Under the pieces are notes generated by a model, which made no database searches, was not told the origin of the DNA, and saw only the letters and a list, made by a program, of their open reading frames with translations. The position numbers were made by a program, and so were the translations under genes. Below are positions 1 through 8,641 of a DNA stretch of 13,379 bases, in pieces. Position 1 is the first letter of the stretch. Every line of letters begins with the position of its first letter. Origin of the DNA: JAYSSF01 sp043720715 (lineage in GTDB: Bacteria > Patescibacteriota > Gracilibacteria > Absconditabacterales > Absconditicoccaceae); the NCBI GenBank assembly GCA_043720715.1, contig JAYSSF010000076.1, positions 1 to 13,379 on the forward strand, given 5' to 3'.

Positions 1-55
1 AACACAAATCAAATTACAAGAAAAAATTAGCAGCAAGATTTGTCCACCCAAGCAC

Positions 56-73
56 GAGGGGCTGACGCCCCTC
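56..73. repeat. GC-rich perfect hairpin
   Basis: GAGGGGC and GCCCCTC form a perfect 7-bp stem around the 4-nt loop TGAC. It stands out in AT-rich surroundings. No T-run follows on the plus strand, so it is not a classic intrinsic terminator. It could be a small dispersed palindrome, or part of the coding end of a gene entering from the left. Confidence 0.5.
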
Positions 74-104
74 AGACTAAGATCGGGAAGAGAGTCAATA
101 AAAC

Positions 105-132
105 TTGATTTCTATCGTAAATATATTATAAT
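105..132 (+). promoter_or_regulatory. Sigma-70-like promoter
   Basis: TTGATT at 105-110 and a perfect TATAAT at 127-132 are separated by 16 bp. The predicted start, near 140, lies just before the hairpin terminator at 165-193. Any plus-strand transcript would therefore be very short unless the terminator is read through. AT-rich sequence produces such matches by chance, so confidence is moderate. Confidence 0.4.
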
Positions 133-164
133 TTATATCTAAATATTAAGATTTATTAGCGGGT

Positions 165-193
165 AAAAACTGTTGGGTATCCTGACAGTTTTT
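165..193. terminator. Bidirectional intrinsic terminator
   Basis: AAAAACTGT at 165-173 pairs with ACAGTTTTT at 185-193, giving a 9-bp stem with an 11-nt loop. The stem ends in A-tracts and T-tracts, so it should work on both strands. On the minus strand it lies 3 bp past the stop of the sugar transferase, where its terminator would be expected. Confidence 0.75.
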
Positions 194-196
194 CTA

Positions 197-1579
197 TTAT
201 CTTCATTTACTCACTACTCCAAAGGTAGCAAACAATACATAAATATCCATAAATACTGACCGATTCTGAATGTAGTATAGCTCCAATTTTGCTTCTTCAT
301 TGAAGTCGAGCGTATCACGACCGAAGATCTGGGCATATCAGGTGATACCAGGCTTGACTGACAGGAGCCTACGCTGTCGTGTCTCATACCCAGTGACTTC
401 GCGTGGGAGATGTGGACGAGGACCTATGAGCGACATCGTACCCAACCATACATTGAACAACTGTGGGAGTTCATCCAGCGACTTGGCACGAATCCACTTT
501 CATATTGTAGTGACTCTCGGATCATGATTGATCTTGGGCATTGATCATGGACGAGTATTGAGATCAGAGAGGATCAGGGTCTGGTAATACTGATCGGCTG
601 CTGCTCATCCATATCATGGTCAGGTGCAATAGTCAAACTTCATACTTCTAAACTTGAAGAAGCTAAACTCACGCCCACCCAGTCAGACTCTACGCTGTAC
701 AAAAAATACTGGACCACCGTCTTCCCTCTTGATACAATATGCGACATAGAGTAATAACGGACTCAAGAGAATGATGCCAACTGTTGAGCCGATGAGATCG
801 ATGATACGTTTGACTACCAGAGCTCGCTCGTCGATGGTCGATGACTTGTACTGAAGACCAAGGAGTGGTCACAATTGTTGTTGTTCGAAAATCAAATCAT
901 CCAAGAACATCGCACTATGTACATGGAAAAATTCTTTACCAGCGATGGTCACACGATCTGCAAGCTTCTGCAGTTGATCCAACGCAAGGGGTCATAGGAG
1001 CAATACCGTATCATAGTTATTGATCGTCTCTGGTAAGTGAGCATAATCAAAATGATGAATCTTGGCATCAATCGTATGGTGAATGAGTTTGATAGCTTCT
1101 TGTGTATCGTGGTCGTCAGTAGTCACGATGGCAAGACGATAGCTACGACCCATCCAAGACATAATACGCTCATAGACTGGATCGACAAGCGTGACCATGA
1201 GCCAAGTCAGAGCAACTGCTATGACAATCACAAATCTCGAGATACCTCCTGTAAACAGAAACCCATTACCAAAATACGCTAGACATGTGATGACAATACC
1301 CCGTGTAATAATAGTCTTGATGAAGCGCTTGTAATATCACAGTACTAGTCACTGGAGCTGAAACATCTTATATCTCATCCCAACCACCAAATAAATCATC
1401 ATCGATAACCCGGCAAAGATGAGTAGTTCTGATATGATAAATGGAGGGATTCTGACTTGTACTGCAGGTATGAGGTCTGTGTACTGGCGGAGTTGATATG
1501 CTCACCAAAACGCACATGCTATCACACATAGATGGATCAGTGGTCTCAATGCACGGATATAGTGACTCTTCATTGACAT
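197..1579 (-). CDS. Polyprenyl glycosylphosphotransferase (initiating sugar transferase)
   Basis: With UGA read as Gly this is one 460-aa protein. The family moves a sugar-1-phosphate from a nucleotide sugar to undecaprenyl phosphate in the inner membrane, the first step of exopolysaccharide or glycan assembly. About four hydrophobic segments fill the first 130 residues, then a soluble domain, then the C-terminal catalytic domain. That domain shows FFKFRSM (ending near residue 313), DELPQLFNV (from 369), MSLIGPRP (to 389) and KPGITGYAQI. Several conserved Gly are UGA, including the one in KPGITG. Two ATGs compete: 1579, six bases after an in-frame TAA, and 1573. Neither has a ribosome-binding site. 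The stop is TAA at 197-199, next to a terminator. The family is certain; the sugar specificity cannot be read. Architecture resembles the WbaP/CpsE-like multi-span type, not the single-span PglC type. Confidence 0.93.
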
Positions 1580-1618
1580 CGTTTATACTGATGATATATG
1601 AGTTTGCAATATAAATAA

Positions 1619-1903
1619 CTATCAAGCGAAATAAGATCACTTTCATTTTCTCCTGTTATTTTTTGCATTTATTCCTTTTTCTTCTTTTTCTTTAGGTGTT
1701 AGATCTTCTAAAGGACCAGGATATAACTTAGTTCCATTAATAATAGCTCATTTCTTGATCTGAGTATCATTTTTATCTCATCAGCCATATCATCATCAAT
1801 CACAAAAACACACTCATATTGCTTCCATCGTCTCCTGACTTTTAATGAATCCAAAAGACAATTTTGAATTAATTAGTTCTCCTCACTCTTCATTTTCTCT
1901 CAT
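1619..1903 (-). CDS. Small Gly-rich hypothetical protein
   Basis: A 94-aa frame that exists only if UGA is Gly. It begins MRENEEGGEL, has a central cluster CFCDGGGYGGGDK in which most Gly are UGA, then a charged tail (PKEKEEKG, NNRRKGKG) ending at TAG. There is no signal peptide or membrane segment. It lies 39 bp upstream of the sugar transferase on the same strand and may share its transcript. A later in-frame ATG at 1828 has AGGAG only 3 nt before it, probably too close, and would give 69 aa. I do not recognise the family. The CxC next to a Gly patch could suggest metal binding or a modified peptide, but that is speculation. Confidence 0.55.
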
Positions 1904-1950
1904 TGTTTAGTTGTTTATAAAATAAAAGGTATCTATTCAAATCCTCAAAC

Positions 1951-1973
1951 AAAAATCCCGACCGGAGTCGGGA
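1951..1973 (-). terminator. Intrinsic terminator, minus strand
   Basis: TCCCGAC and GTCGGGA form a perfect 7-bp stem with a 4-nt loop. On the minus strand TTTTT follows directly; on the plus strand the following bases are not T-rich. It ends a minus-strand transcript arriving from beyond 1976 and insulates the genes at 1619-1903 and 197-1579 from it. It could also be a leader attenuator of those genes. Confidence 0.7.
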
Positions 1974-2117
1974 CTATTTAAGATTGATATGTACGAGATT
2001 GTTGTGACTATCTACTGCACTGCTTATCCATATCTCAAATAGCCCCTTCCTGAAGGAGGAGTGTAAAGTTGAGACAGAAACAAGATACATGGATATTCAT
2101 AGTGGATATGTAGTCAT
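1974..2117 (-). CDS. Possible 47-aa small protein
   Basis: This minus-strand frame starts ATG at 2117 (MTTYPLGISMYLVS) and ends at TAG (1974-1976), directly against the terminator stem at 1951-1973. One Gly is UGA. It has no recognisable domain. The placement of stop and terminator is what makes it worth listing. The transcript could instead be a non-coding RNA. The frame stays open upstream to about 2180 with no better start. Confidence 0.28.
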
Positions 2118-2213
2118 CTTATCAATGATTTCAAGTGATTTTCTATCACTTACAAGCAAGAGATTTTTTGATTGTTTTTATGTGTCAAAAGAATACACAT
2201 AGATCAATAGTCT
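2118..2213. other. Intergenic stretch, nothing recognised
   Basis: AT-rich spacer between the possible minus-strand ORF and the palindromic repeat. A plus-strand frame starting at 2135 runs through here and the repeat into the DUF2461 gene, but its translation is low-complexity and unlike that family's N-terminus. No clear promoter for the DUF2461 gene is visible. Confidence 0.3.
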
Positions 2214-2281
2214 GGATTGTACTAAAGCACTTCCTTCGGTTGCCGCGTCACTTCATTTCATTACGTTTCCTCGCAATGACG
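2214..2281 (-). repeat. Dispersed palindromic repeat, copy 1
   Basis: Contains GGATTG, then TTGCCGCGTCACTTCATT, then CTCGCAATGACG, the same modules as the copies at 11147-11192 and (inverted) 11056-11096. The type resembles REP-like repeats with a GTCATTGCGAG core found in many bacterial genomes. This copy is degenerate at its left end. Its last bases contain the ATG of the DUF2461 gene. Confidence 0.75.
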
Positions 2282-2974
2282 AGCATATTAACTAAGCTAT
2301 CCCCCCGCATCCTGTGATTTCTCACACACCTCGAAGTAAATAATTCTAAGGCTTGGATGGATGAGCGGAGAGATTTCTACCAAGATTCAAAGCAAGAGTT
2401 TATTGAATTTGGACAGGCTCTGTTGCAACAATTGATCAAAATTAATCCTGACTTAGCTGATGTTGATATCCGTACATCATTGTTTAGGATCAATCGTGAT
2501 ATGCGTTTTGTCAAATCATGATGACCATATAAGCCTCGATTTGCTATGTATCTCGCACTATGAGGGAGAAAATCAGTCTATGCGTGACTGTATCTCCACA
2601 TCCAACCATGAGGTAAATCGTTTGCTGCTGGATGATGTTATGAGCTTGATCGTGATAACCTACAAGCAGTCAGGGAACAACTCATCATCTATGATCAAGA
2701 ACTATCTCTCATCGTCAATGACAAGACATTTAGAGCAACATTCTGACAGCTCCATGGTAAGCCTCGCAAGACACTCCCCCGCTGATACATCACCAACGCC
2801 CCATGATCTCAACGACTCATGCAGGACTCATGGTATGTGAGTAAATCCTACACCGATGAGCAAGTCACCAGTCCCGAGTTCCTCTCACAGATTGTGTCAG
2901 ACTACCAGATCCTCAAGCCGTTCAATGATTATTTCAATGAGGTAATTGATTGGAAAATAGTTGATAAATCATAG
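2276..2974 (+). CDS. DUF2461 / TIGR02453 family protein
   Basis: A 232-aa protein once UGA is Gly. It matches the DUF2461 pattern from end to end: an N-terminal FLTHLEVNNSKAWMDERRDFY, a central FRINRDMRF near residue 70 followed by KSGGPYKPRF with two UGA glycines, then a strand corresponding to YLHIQP, and a C-terminal lysine-rich helix pair. The molecular function of the family is not established. The start ATG at 2276 lies within the terminal CGCAATGACG of a palindromic repeat; length and N-terminal pattern both favour it over the upstream ATG at 2135. The stop is TAG. Confidence 0.88.
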
Positions 2975-3016
2975 TGTAGAGTTGATAACTAGTTGTAAAT
3001 CTATAAACTATGAACT

Positions 3017-3784
3017 ATGAACCGTGAACTACACCCCCATACTCAAGATCTCGCATATTTCTACACACAGTCAGCACATAAGCGACATCATACTCGTCGT
3101 CGTGATTGGCCAGAATTTGAGCATATCGCAAACTATATTAATACGATAGATCTCGATCATCTGACGATCCTGGAAGTTGGCTGTGGTGATGGGAGGTTAT
3201 ATGGATATCTCGTCGAGCACTGCCCTACCAAAGTATTTCGCTATACCTGAGTCGATATTAGTCAGTGACTCATCGACCTCGCTCAGAGCAACTACCCTGA
3301 TACAACACGAGTCTGCGACGAGATGAATAGCTACCTCGAACTTGTGCCTCAGCAGTCATGTGATGTCGTGATCGGTATTGCTAGTATACAGCATCTCCCT
3401 ACTCGTAGGGATCAGAGTTTATTCTTCCATGAAGCATATAGAGTACTCAACTATGATGGGTCACTCATCATGACCAACCGGTCTCTATCTCACTGGTTTA
3501 TCCGTCGTTACTGGAGACCATTGATGACAAGCGTAGCCAAGAGTATCGTCACATTGTGATGGTCTGACTGGCGTGATGTGATGGTGCCGTTCACCGATGA
3601 TAAGCAGACGAGTCATAGATTTTATCATATCTTCAGTAAGAGAAGATTGACGAATTTACTCAGACTTGCAGGATTTGCGATTGTCAAAGCGGCCTATATG
3701 TGATCACACCGTCAGTTAACACATGACTGGACTATTAGCAGAAATCACTATCACATCGCTCGCAAACAAGTCAGAATAGGGTAA
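3017..3784 (+). CDS. Class I SAM-dependent methyltransferase
   Basis: A 255-aa protein with a Rossmann-type methyltransferase core. Motif I is EVGCGDGRL at residues 53-61, the post-I region is TGVDIS with its Gly (79) encoded by UGA, and the later motifs are DVVIGIASIQHLP and AYRVLNYDGSLIM. The order matches the methyltransferase-11 group; the spacing around IQHLP recalls TRM9/ALKBH8-type tRNA methyltransferases, but the substrate cannot be told. The ATG sits in a short imperfect repeat of ACTATGA and has no ribosome-binding site. It ends at TAA 42 bp after the DUF2461 gene's spacer begins and 50 bp before the next gene. Confidence 0.88.
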
Positions 3785-3834
3785 TTTTTAAAAGTATCCT
3801 TGCTTACAGGTTCAATATCATTATTTTTTATCAC

Positions 3835-4686
3835 ATGAATATATCTCGATCTCGTGCAGTTGATAGTTTTAAAGAATATGGGATTTTTTGGTATCATAGC
3901 GCTCAGAGATTACCTATTGATATCTATAAGGATATTATCTTGTTTCATGAATTCGTGGAAAATGTAAAACAGCTTGTCCATACACATCGTCGTACTCAGT
4001 CGCATCTCATCACTATCGTCCAAGAGCGGCATGAAGCTTATCAAACACAAAACTATGATCATCCACTGTATGGAGGATTTATTGATGTGATGATTCGTCG
4101 CAAAATTGGCTCAGATTATGTCAAATCGTTTCTTCAGGCGATGCTGCTCAATACAACTCATATTTCATATCAGACTGAAGATGAACTTGAGGCATATATT
4201 CATGGTACGTCCGAAGTAGTCTGACTCATGGTAAGTGAGATCATTGGTTGTGCACCATCATGATACCCTCATGTCCAGAGTCTGAGTGAGTGAATCTGGT
4301 TTATTCATATGATCTTGGATTTGAGCACCGATTGGCCGTCGGAGAAACATTACATCCCGCAGGTAGTTCTGGATAAACATCATGTCAGTTCCCAAGATAT
4401 CATGTTAGCCATTCACTCTTATAGGCCCAATGATGCTGTTCGTAATTTGATCAAATATTATGTTGATCTTCATGAATCAATGTGAGCATACGCCATCAAA
4501 TGAATATGATATCTCAATAAAGCATGACACGAGTGAGTATTACTGATGTTAAATGACTATGAACATCTAGTAGATGTTATTAAGCGTCACGATTATAATG
4601 TCTTTCACCCTCGTTTTCGTATAGGGCTATGGCATACGATAGTAGGACGCATTATTTATTGGTTTTGAATGGCAGCATGAAGATAA
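3835..4686 (+). CDS. Squalene/phytoene synthase-like protein
   Basis: A 283-aa protein with the all-helical pattern of head-to-head isoprenyl synthases, which condense two prenyl diphosphates. The conserved block ERHEAYQTQNYDHPLYGGF is followed by a helix with TEDELEAYIHGTSEVVGLM (the usual eL..Y....G.vG region), then HMILDLSTDW and YIP. The second aspartate motif is kept as D162-LST-D166. The first, normally DDxxD, is replaced by EFVEN at 39-43, so magnesium-diphosphate binding may be weakened or lost. It could be a divergent enzyme or a non-catalytic relative. The last 10 bp overlap the next gene, suggesting co-translation. Confidence 0.72.
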
Positions 4687-6041
4687 AAGTATGATACATT
4701 GTGATGATAATAGGGATGCTAAGTCTGACTAATTTTGTGTTTGCACAAGGCGAGACTACTCCTACTGAAACTCCTAAGTGTCAAGCATGTAGTAGCGGCT
4801 CTCCTCTCATGAGCTCATATATGACCATGATTAGTGAGATTATCGCGGCAGTATGACTATCTACCAACATAGATCCATGAGCGATCGGTGCTCAGTGATA
4901 TAATGTCGAAACCAAAAATAAATGGACAAGAGAACGAGTATCAAATACTGCCAACTCAAGACTTGATATCACCAACCAGGCTCGTGGAGTAAAATCTGAT
5001 ATGACTGCTCTCAATAAGGCTCAAGAGAGAATCATCAGTGCTGGAAATACAGTCATCAATACAAAATTCCAATATAATCAGCAAGTAGAAACAAAAGTAG
5101 TGTCAGCTATCACCACTGCTCTCAATAAACAGGTCTGAACCAATAAACTATTTATCAAACAATGGGCGATCACAAGTTCTGATTATGATGATCTACTCTT
5201 GTCACTGATCCAACTCCATCAGTATGTAGCCAAAATTCCTACTGCTGAGTCATGATACAGCTTTGTCTGGCAATGATACCAGTCTAATCCTACTACTATC
5301 TCCGGACTTATCTCATACTACAGATGTGCACAGACTGTACTCACTTGTAATAGTAATACGTCTCTCCTCAAACAAACTGGCATGAGTATTAGATGATATC
5401 GGTCAGATATTGTGCGTGCTTGGTCATCAATCAAAGAAACAACAAGCAAGAGCTATCGAGATACAGGTAAGAGACAGTGACCATGATTGTTTCAAAAGTG
5501 ATGATTAAAATCGATTATCAATAATACATTCTCAGTCACGGTCAACTGAGAGTGAGCGTCTGATGTCTATAAAGAAATGATGTGAGATATTAAGCAATTT
5601 GGCTGAGAATGGAAACAATCATCAAAAGACAAAAAAGCTAAGCGTGCAACCAAAGAAGAACAACAACAAAAACAAGAACAAGCTGTCGAAGATCTTGAGT
5701 GAGCACAAGCTGCTGCTAGTATATGATGAGAAGTCGTAATCGAAGAAACAACCGCTCAGCCGACTGTAACGACCAATAGTCCATGATATAAACAGTGAGA
5801 AATATCTATCCTTGTTGCTGCGCTCAATAGTGCTACTGACGTAAATCTATCACAACGTGTTGAAGCTCAAAGATATACTACTACTAATGACTCTACTATT
5901 ATTACTTATAAAATTCCTAAACTCACCAGACAGATCTATGATACTACTCAAGTGATTAAAACTTCAGCCAATGCCATTGTTAATACATGTAAACAACATT
6001 GTGCGAATGTACCATGATATTGTGGAGAGGAGATTAAATAA
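4677..6041 (+). CDS. Exported hypothetical protein, Cys pairs and coiled coil
   Basis: A 454-aa protein made visible only by reading UGA as Gly; otherwise the region looks non-coding. It starts inside the previous gene with MKIKVGYIVMIIGMLSLTN and has a clear Sec signal peptide likely cut after FVFA, before QGE. The mature part carries three Cys groups (CQAC near the N-terminus, a C-x6-C in the middle, and CKQHC...YC at the C-terminus), suggesting disulfides outside the cytoplasm. A Lys/Glu/Gln-rich coiled-coil segment with EEQQQKQEQ lies around two thirds along. Thr/Ser/Asn-rich stretches flank it. There is no LPxTG motif and no second membrane helix. I recognise no family. Stop is TAA. Confidence 0.85.
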
Positions 6042-6133
6042 CAAATGATAACCTTGAATTTTATCATAAAATAAGCATTATACAACAAATCAATAACAGA
6101 AGGTCACCCATATACTTCTTAATCAAATCATCA

Positions 6134-7009
6134 ATGTTCAAGAGTACCATATCCATTATGGATCGACTAATTCATAAGCCTATCACTCTCATTATGCCTG
6201 AGTGAGCACAGACCCCTCCTATCTGAGCATATGTCGTATATCGCAGCGATACTGACAAGAATCTCGTTGGGGTTTACATCGGTTATCCTGTCGAATCGGC
6301 CAAGACTGGGACATATCTTGAGACGCTATCGGGCGAAAAGCTCGAGAAGTTTGATCGCTATCAGCGTAAGTCTGCAGATCTGTTCTCCATGTGGAAGAAG
6401 GAATTCAAAGCCAAATTCCCCCAGACTAAGCCTGTCACTGGTAGATCTAATCTCCAGTGAGATACCGTATATCTCTATTTCTACTGCGAAGAGAGACTTG
6501 ATTTCTCAGACTTTGTGAGATACTTCCGCACCAAGATGCCAGTCAAATTCTTCCTCTATCAGATCGGAGCAAGAGACATGGTCAGACTAGCTCCTAATGC
6601 CAAAGAGTGGCTGAGTGAATGTGGATGCTGACCGATGTGATGTTGTGGCTCGGGTCCGTTGCCTACCGTGGAGATGGAGAATATTGCGATCCAGTCACTG
6701 GAGTGACGCGATACAGAGAAGCTCAAAGGTAGATGTGGTAAACTCAAGTGTAGTATCGTCTTTGAGAAGTGATTATATCTTGAGGAGCTTGCCAACTTCC
6801 CCTTTAAGTGACAAGAAGTCAAAGTTGATAAAACCACCAAGGGTATCTGCGTGGGGCATAATATCATGAATGGCGAAGTATCGGTCAAGGCTCATGATGG
6901 AGAATTTATCAGAGCAGATGTAACTCGTATTGAATTTGATCGTGCTGAGCAGAAGAAATATTACACTACCCTCCTGAGTAACAACCGCTATGTAACTGAT
7001 AATGACTAA
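6134..7009 (+). CDS. ricT: PSP1-domain protein, RicT/YaaT-like
   Basis: A 291-aa protein of the RicT (YaaT) PSP1 family. In Bacillus, RicT works with RicA and RicF, carries an iron-sulfur cluster and promotes RNase Y-dependent mRNA processing; partners are not in this window. The N-terminal half contains the conserved region around KFDRYQRKSADLF. FYCEERLDFSDFVRYF and VKFFLYQIGARDMVRLAP lead to a Cys cluster CGCGPMGCC (163-171), and then GRCGKLKC (Cys 201 and 206), the counterpart of CGRLMCC. One Cys of that second pair is replaced by Ser. Three starts are in frame: ATG 6134, 6158 and 6194; the domain begins near the last. No ribosome-binding site helps choose. Stop is TAA. Confidence 0.85.
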
Positions 7010-7030
7010 CTTAAATCAAAGAATTTAAGT
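7009..7030. other. AT-rich inverted repeat in the RicT-GrpE spacer
   Basis: ACTTAAAT and ATTTAAGT pair with a 6-nt loop, overlapping the last base of the RicT stop. The stem is weak and no T-run follows directly, so termination is uncertain. The remaining spacer to 7101 is AT-rich, with several T-tracts but no clear promoter. Confidence 0.3.
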
Positions 7031-7101
7031 ATTCAAGAATCAAAGAATCATTACCTTACTGTTTAAATTTTTCTATTTTTAAATCCTTAAATATAACGTA
7101 T

Positions 7102-7830
7102 ATGAACACAAACGAAGAAACAAACCCAACCGATGAAGTGCTCGAAACTTCTACAATGGACAAGCAACAAGACATCATCGGACAGGTAATGGACAATAGC
7201 AATGAACTCAAAGATCTCAATGATGCAGTAGAAAATGGTGTAAGTGATATCTTGGGCGATGGTGAAGCAGTCAAAACATTGGAGCAAAAATATGCTGAGT
7301 CACTCGATGAACTCAAGAAACTCCAAGATCAAATCAAAACACTGACGAGTGTTGCTGCTACTTCACAGTCACAATATCTATCTCTCAAGGCAGAGTTTGA
7401 GTCTGCTCAACGTATGAGAAGTCTGGAGAAAGCTCGTGATAAGGTCTCAGCCATCATCGCCGTGGCAAAAAAGTTTGTCATCTTGACAGAATACATGAGA
7501 CAGTTCCTCGTCCATCTCACACCAGAGCTCAAAGAACATGATCTCATCAAATGACTACAACTCAGCTATGATAAGTTTATCGGTACAGAACTTGCAGGAT
7601 ACGGTATCAAGCAGATTGAGTCACTCGGATTAGCACCAGACAGCGAGCTCCACGAAGTCGTGATGATAGATACAGCCACCGAGTCAGATATCTCAATTCT
7701 CAATAGTTTAGGTCATGAGTGATCTGACTTTGCTGGGCGTATTATTCGTGAATTTGAGGTTGGATACTATTATATGGATGGAGAGACCAGACACATCATC
7801 AAAGCTGCAAAAGTTGTTGTGGGTTCGTAA
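7102..7830 (+). CDS. grpE: GrpE, nucleotide exchange factor for DnaK
   Basis: A 242-aa protein. GrpE releases ADP from DnaK during protein folding in the cytoplasm. An acidic N-terminal region is followed by a long coiled coil (roughly residues 50-115, with EQKYAESLDELKKLQDQI), then the C-terminal beta domain with IESLGLAPDSELHEVVM and the closing pattern GYYYMDGETRHIIKAAKVVV. Its two UGA codons both read as Gly. It is longer than the common ~190 aa because of the acidic N-terminus. ATG 7102 is the only sensible start. DnaK and DnaJ are not in the window. The ligase gene follows after 66 bp. Confidence 0.92.
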
Positions 7831-7847
7831 AGTCACAAGTTGATAAA

Positions 7848-7876
7848 GTTTATAAAGTTATTAATACCTTATAAAC
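7848..7876 (+). other. Weak AT-rich hairpin between grpE and ligA
   Basis: GTTTATAA and TTATAAAC form an 8-bp AT stem with a 13-nt loop, followed by CTTTTAA. It might act as a weak terminator or processing site after grpE. An upstream in-frame TTG at 7840 for the ligase would run through it; the ATG at 7897 fits the ligase N-terminus better. Confidence 0.3.
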
Positions 7877-7896
7877 CTTTTAACCTTACAAACATT

Positions 7897-8634
7897 ATGA
7901 ACTTAATAATTGATCAAACCAATACTCTCCTACAAACGCTAGCTGATCAATACACTCAAGATCAGTACAATTTACTGGTTGATACGATCAACTACCATAC
8001 GGATCTGTATCATCTGGAGCAAGCGCCGATCATCAGTGACTATGACTATGATAGGCTGTTTGACCTATGTAAGCAAATAGAATCTGACCATTCATCATGG
8101 TTACGTGCCGATAGTCCTACTCATCGCGTGGGATCCGATATCCAAGATTGATTTGAGCAGGCTCCACACATCACTCCACTTCTATCTCTGGAGAATAGCT
8201 ATAATGCGGAAGATCTCAAGGATTGGGATGAGTCAGTAGCTAAGCTCCTAGGGAAATTGTGAGTCGAGTGATATAGCTATCTGATGGAACCCAAATTTGA
8301 TGGAATTAGTATGGAACTTGTCTATACTGACGGAGTACTGACCCAAGCAATCACGAGATGAGACGGTACGGTATGAGATGACGTGACAACCAATGTCCGC
8401 ACCATCCGTGATATTCCACTCAAACTCAGTCAGTCAGTCTCGATCCGTATCAGATGAGAGGTGATCATGCCCAAGTCACAGTTTGAGCGTATCAACGCTG
8501 AGCGTGCAGCGGCTGGTGAAGCCCTCTTTGCCAATCCTCGTAATGCAGCATGATGATCGCTTCGTCAGCTTGACCCGAGCGTAACTGCTAGCAGATGATT
8601 GATTTTTAGGCCGTATGAGATTTTAGATATCTAA
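7897..8634 (+). CDS. ligA: NAD-dependent DNA ligase, N-terminal part (split)
   Basis: A 245-aa fragment covering the NAD-binding Ia region and the first part of the adenylation domain of LigA. It shows APIISDYDYDRL, RADSPTHRVG, the catalytic lysine motif KFDG (Lys133), TRGDGTVGDDVTTNVRTI, RGEVIMPKSQF and NPRNAAGGSLRQLDPS. Many invariant Gly are UGA. The protein stops at TAA 8632-8634 after YEILDI, between motif III and motif IV, where full-length ligases vary in length. The rest of the enzyme is encoded from 9552. Start ATG 7897 fits the usual N-terminus (start then about 30 residues to the ISD.EYD motif). It may pair with the C-terminal part as a two-piece ligase, or be a broken gene; the intact motifs favour function. 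Confidence 0.9.
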
Positions 8635-8641
8635 GATATGT

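Larger units (their letters stand above)
1..164. other. Window-edge region without a firm gene
   Basis: No gene can be called with confidence. A plus-strand frame is open from base 2 to a TAA at 140-142 and another from base 3 to a TAA at 78-80, so the end of a plus-strand gene may enter from the left. Neither tail is recognisable. The stretch holds a perfect GC-rich hairpin at 56-73 and a promoter-like pair at 105-132, listed separately. Confidence 0.3.

Noticed and set aside
80..93. Illumina adapter-like sequence (AGATCGGGAAGAG)
   Set aside because: Has an extra G compared with the adapter and the following bases do not match. Treated as chance.
690..872. Minus-strand 60-aa frame and several plus-strand frames inside 300-1282
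   Set aside because: Shadows of the sugar transferase in other frames.
1368..1646. Minus-strand 92-aa frame over the start of the sugar transferase
   Set aside because: A different frame from the one that continues into the membrane segments and catalytic domain.
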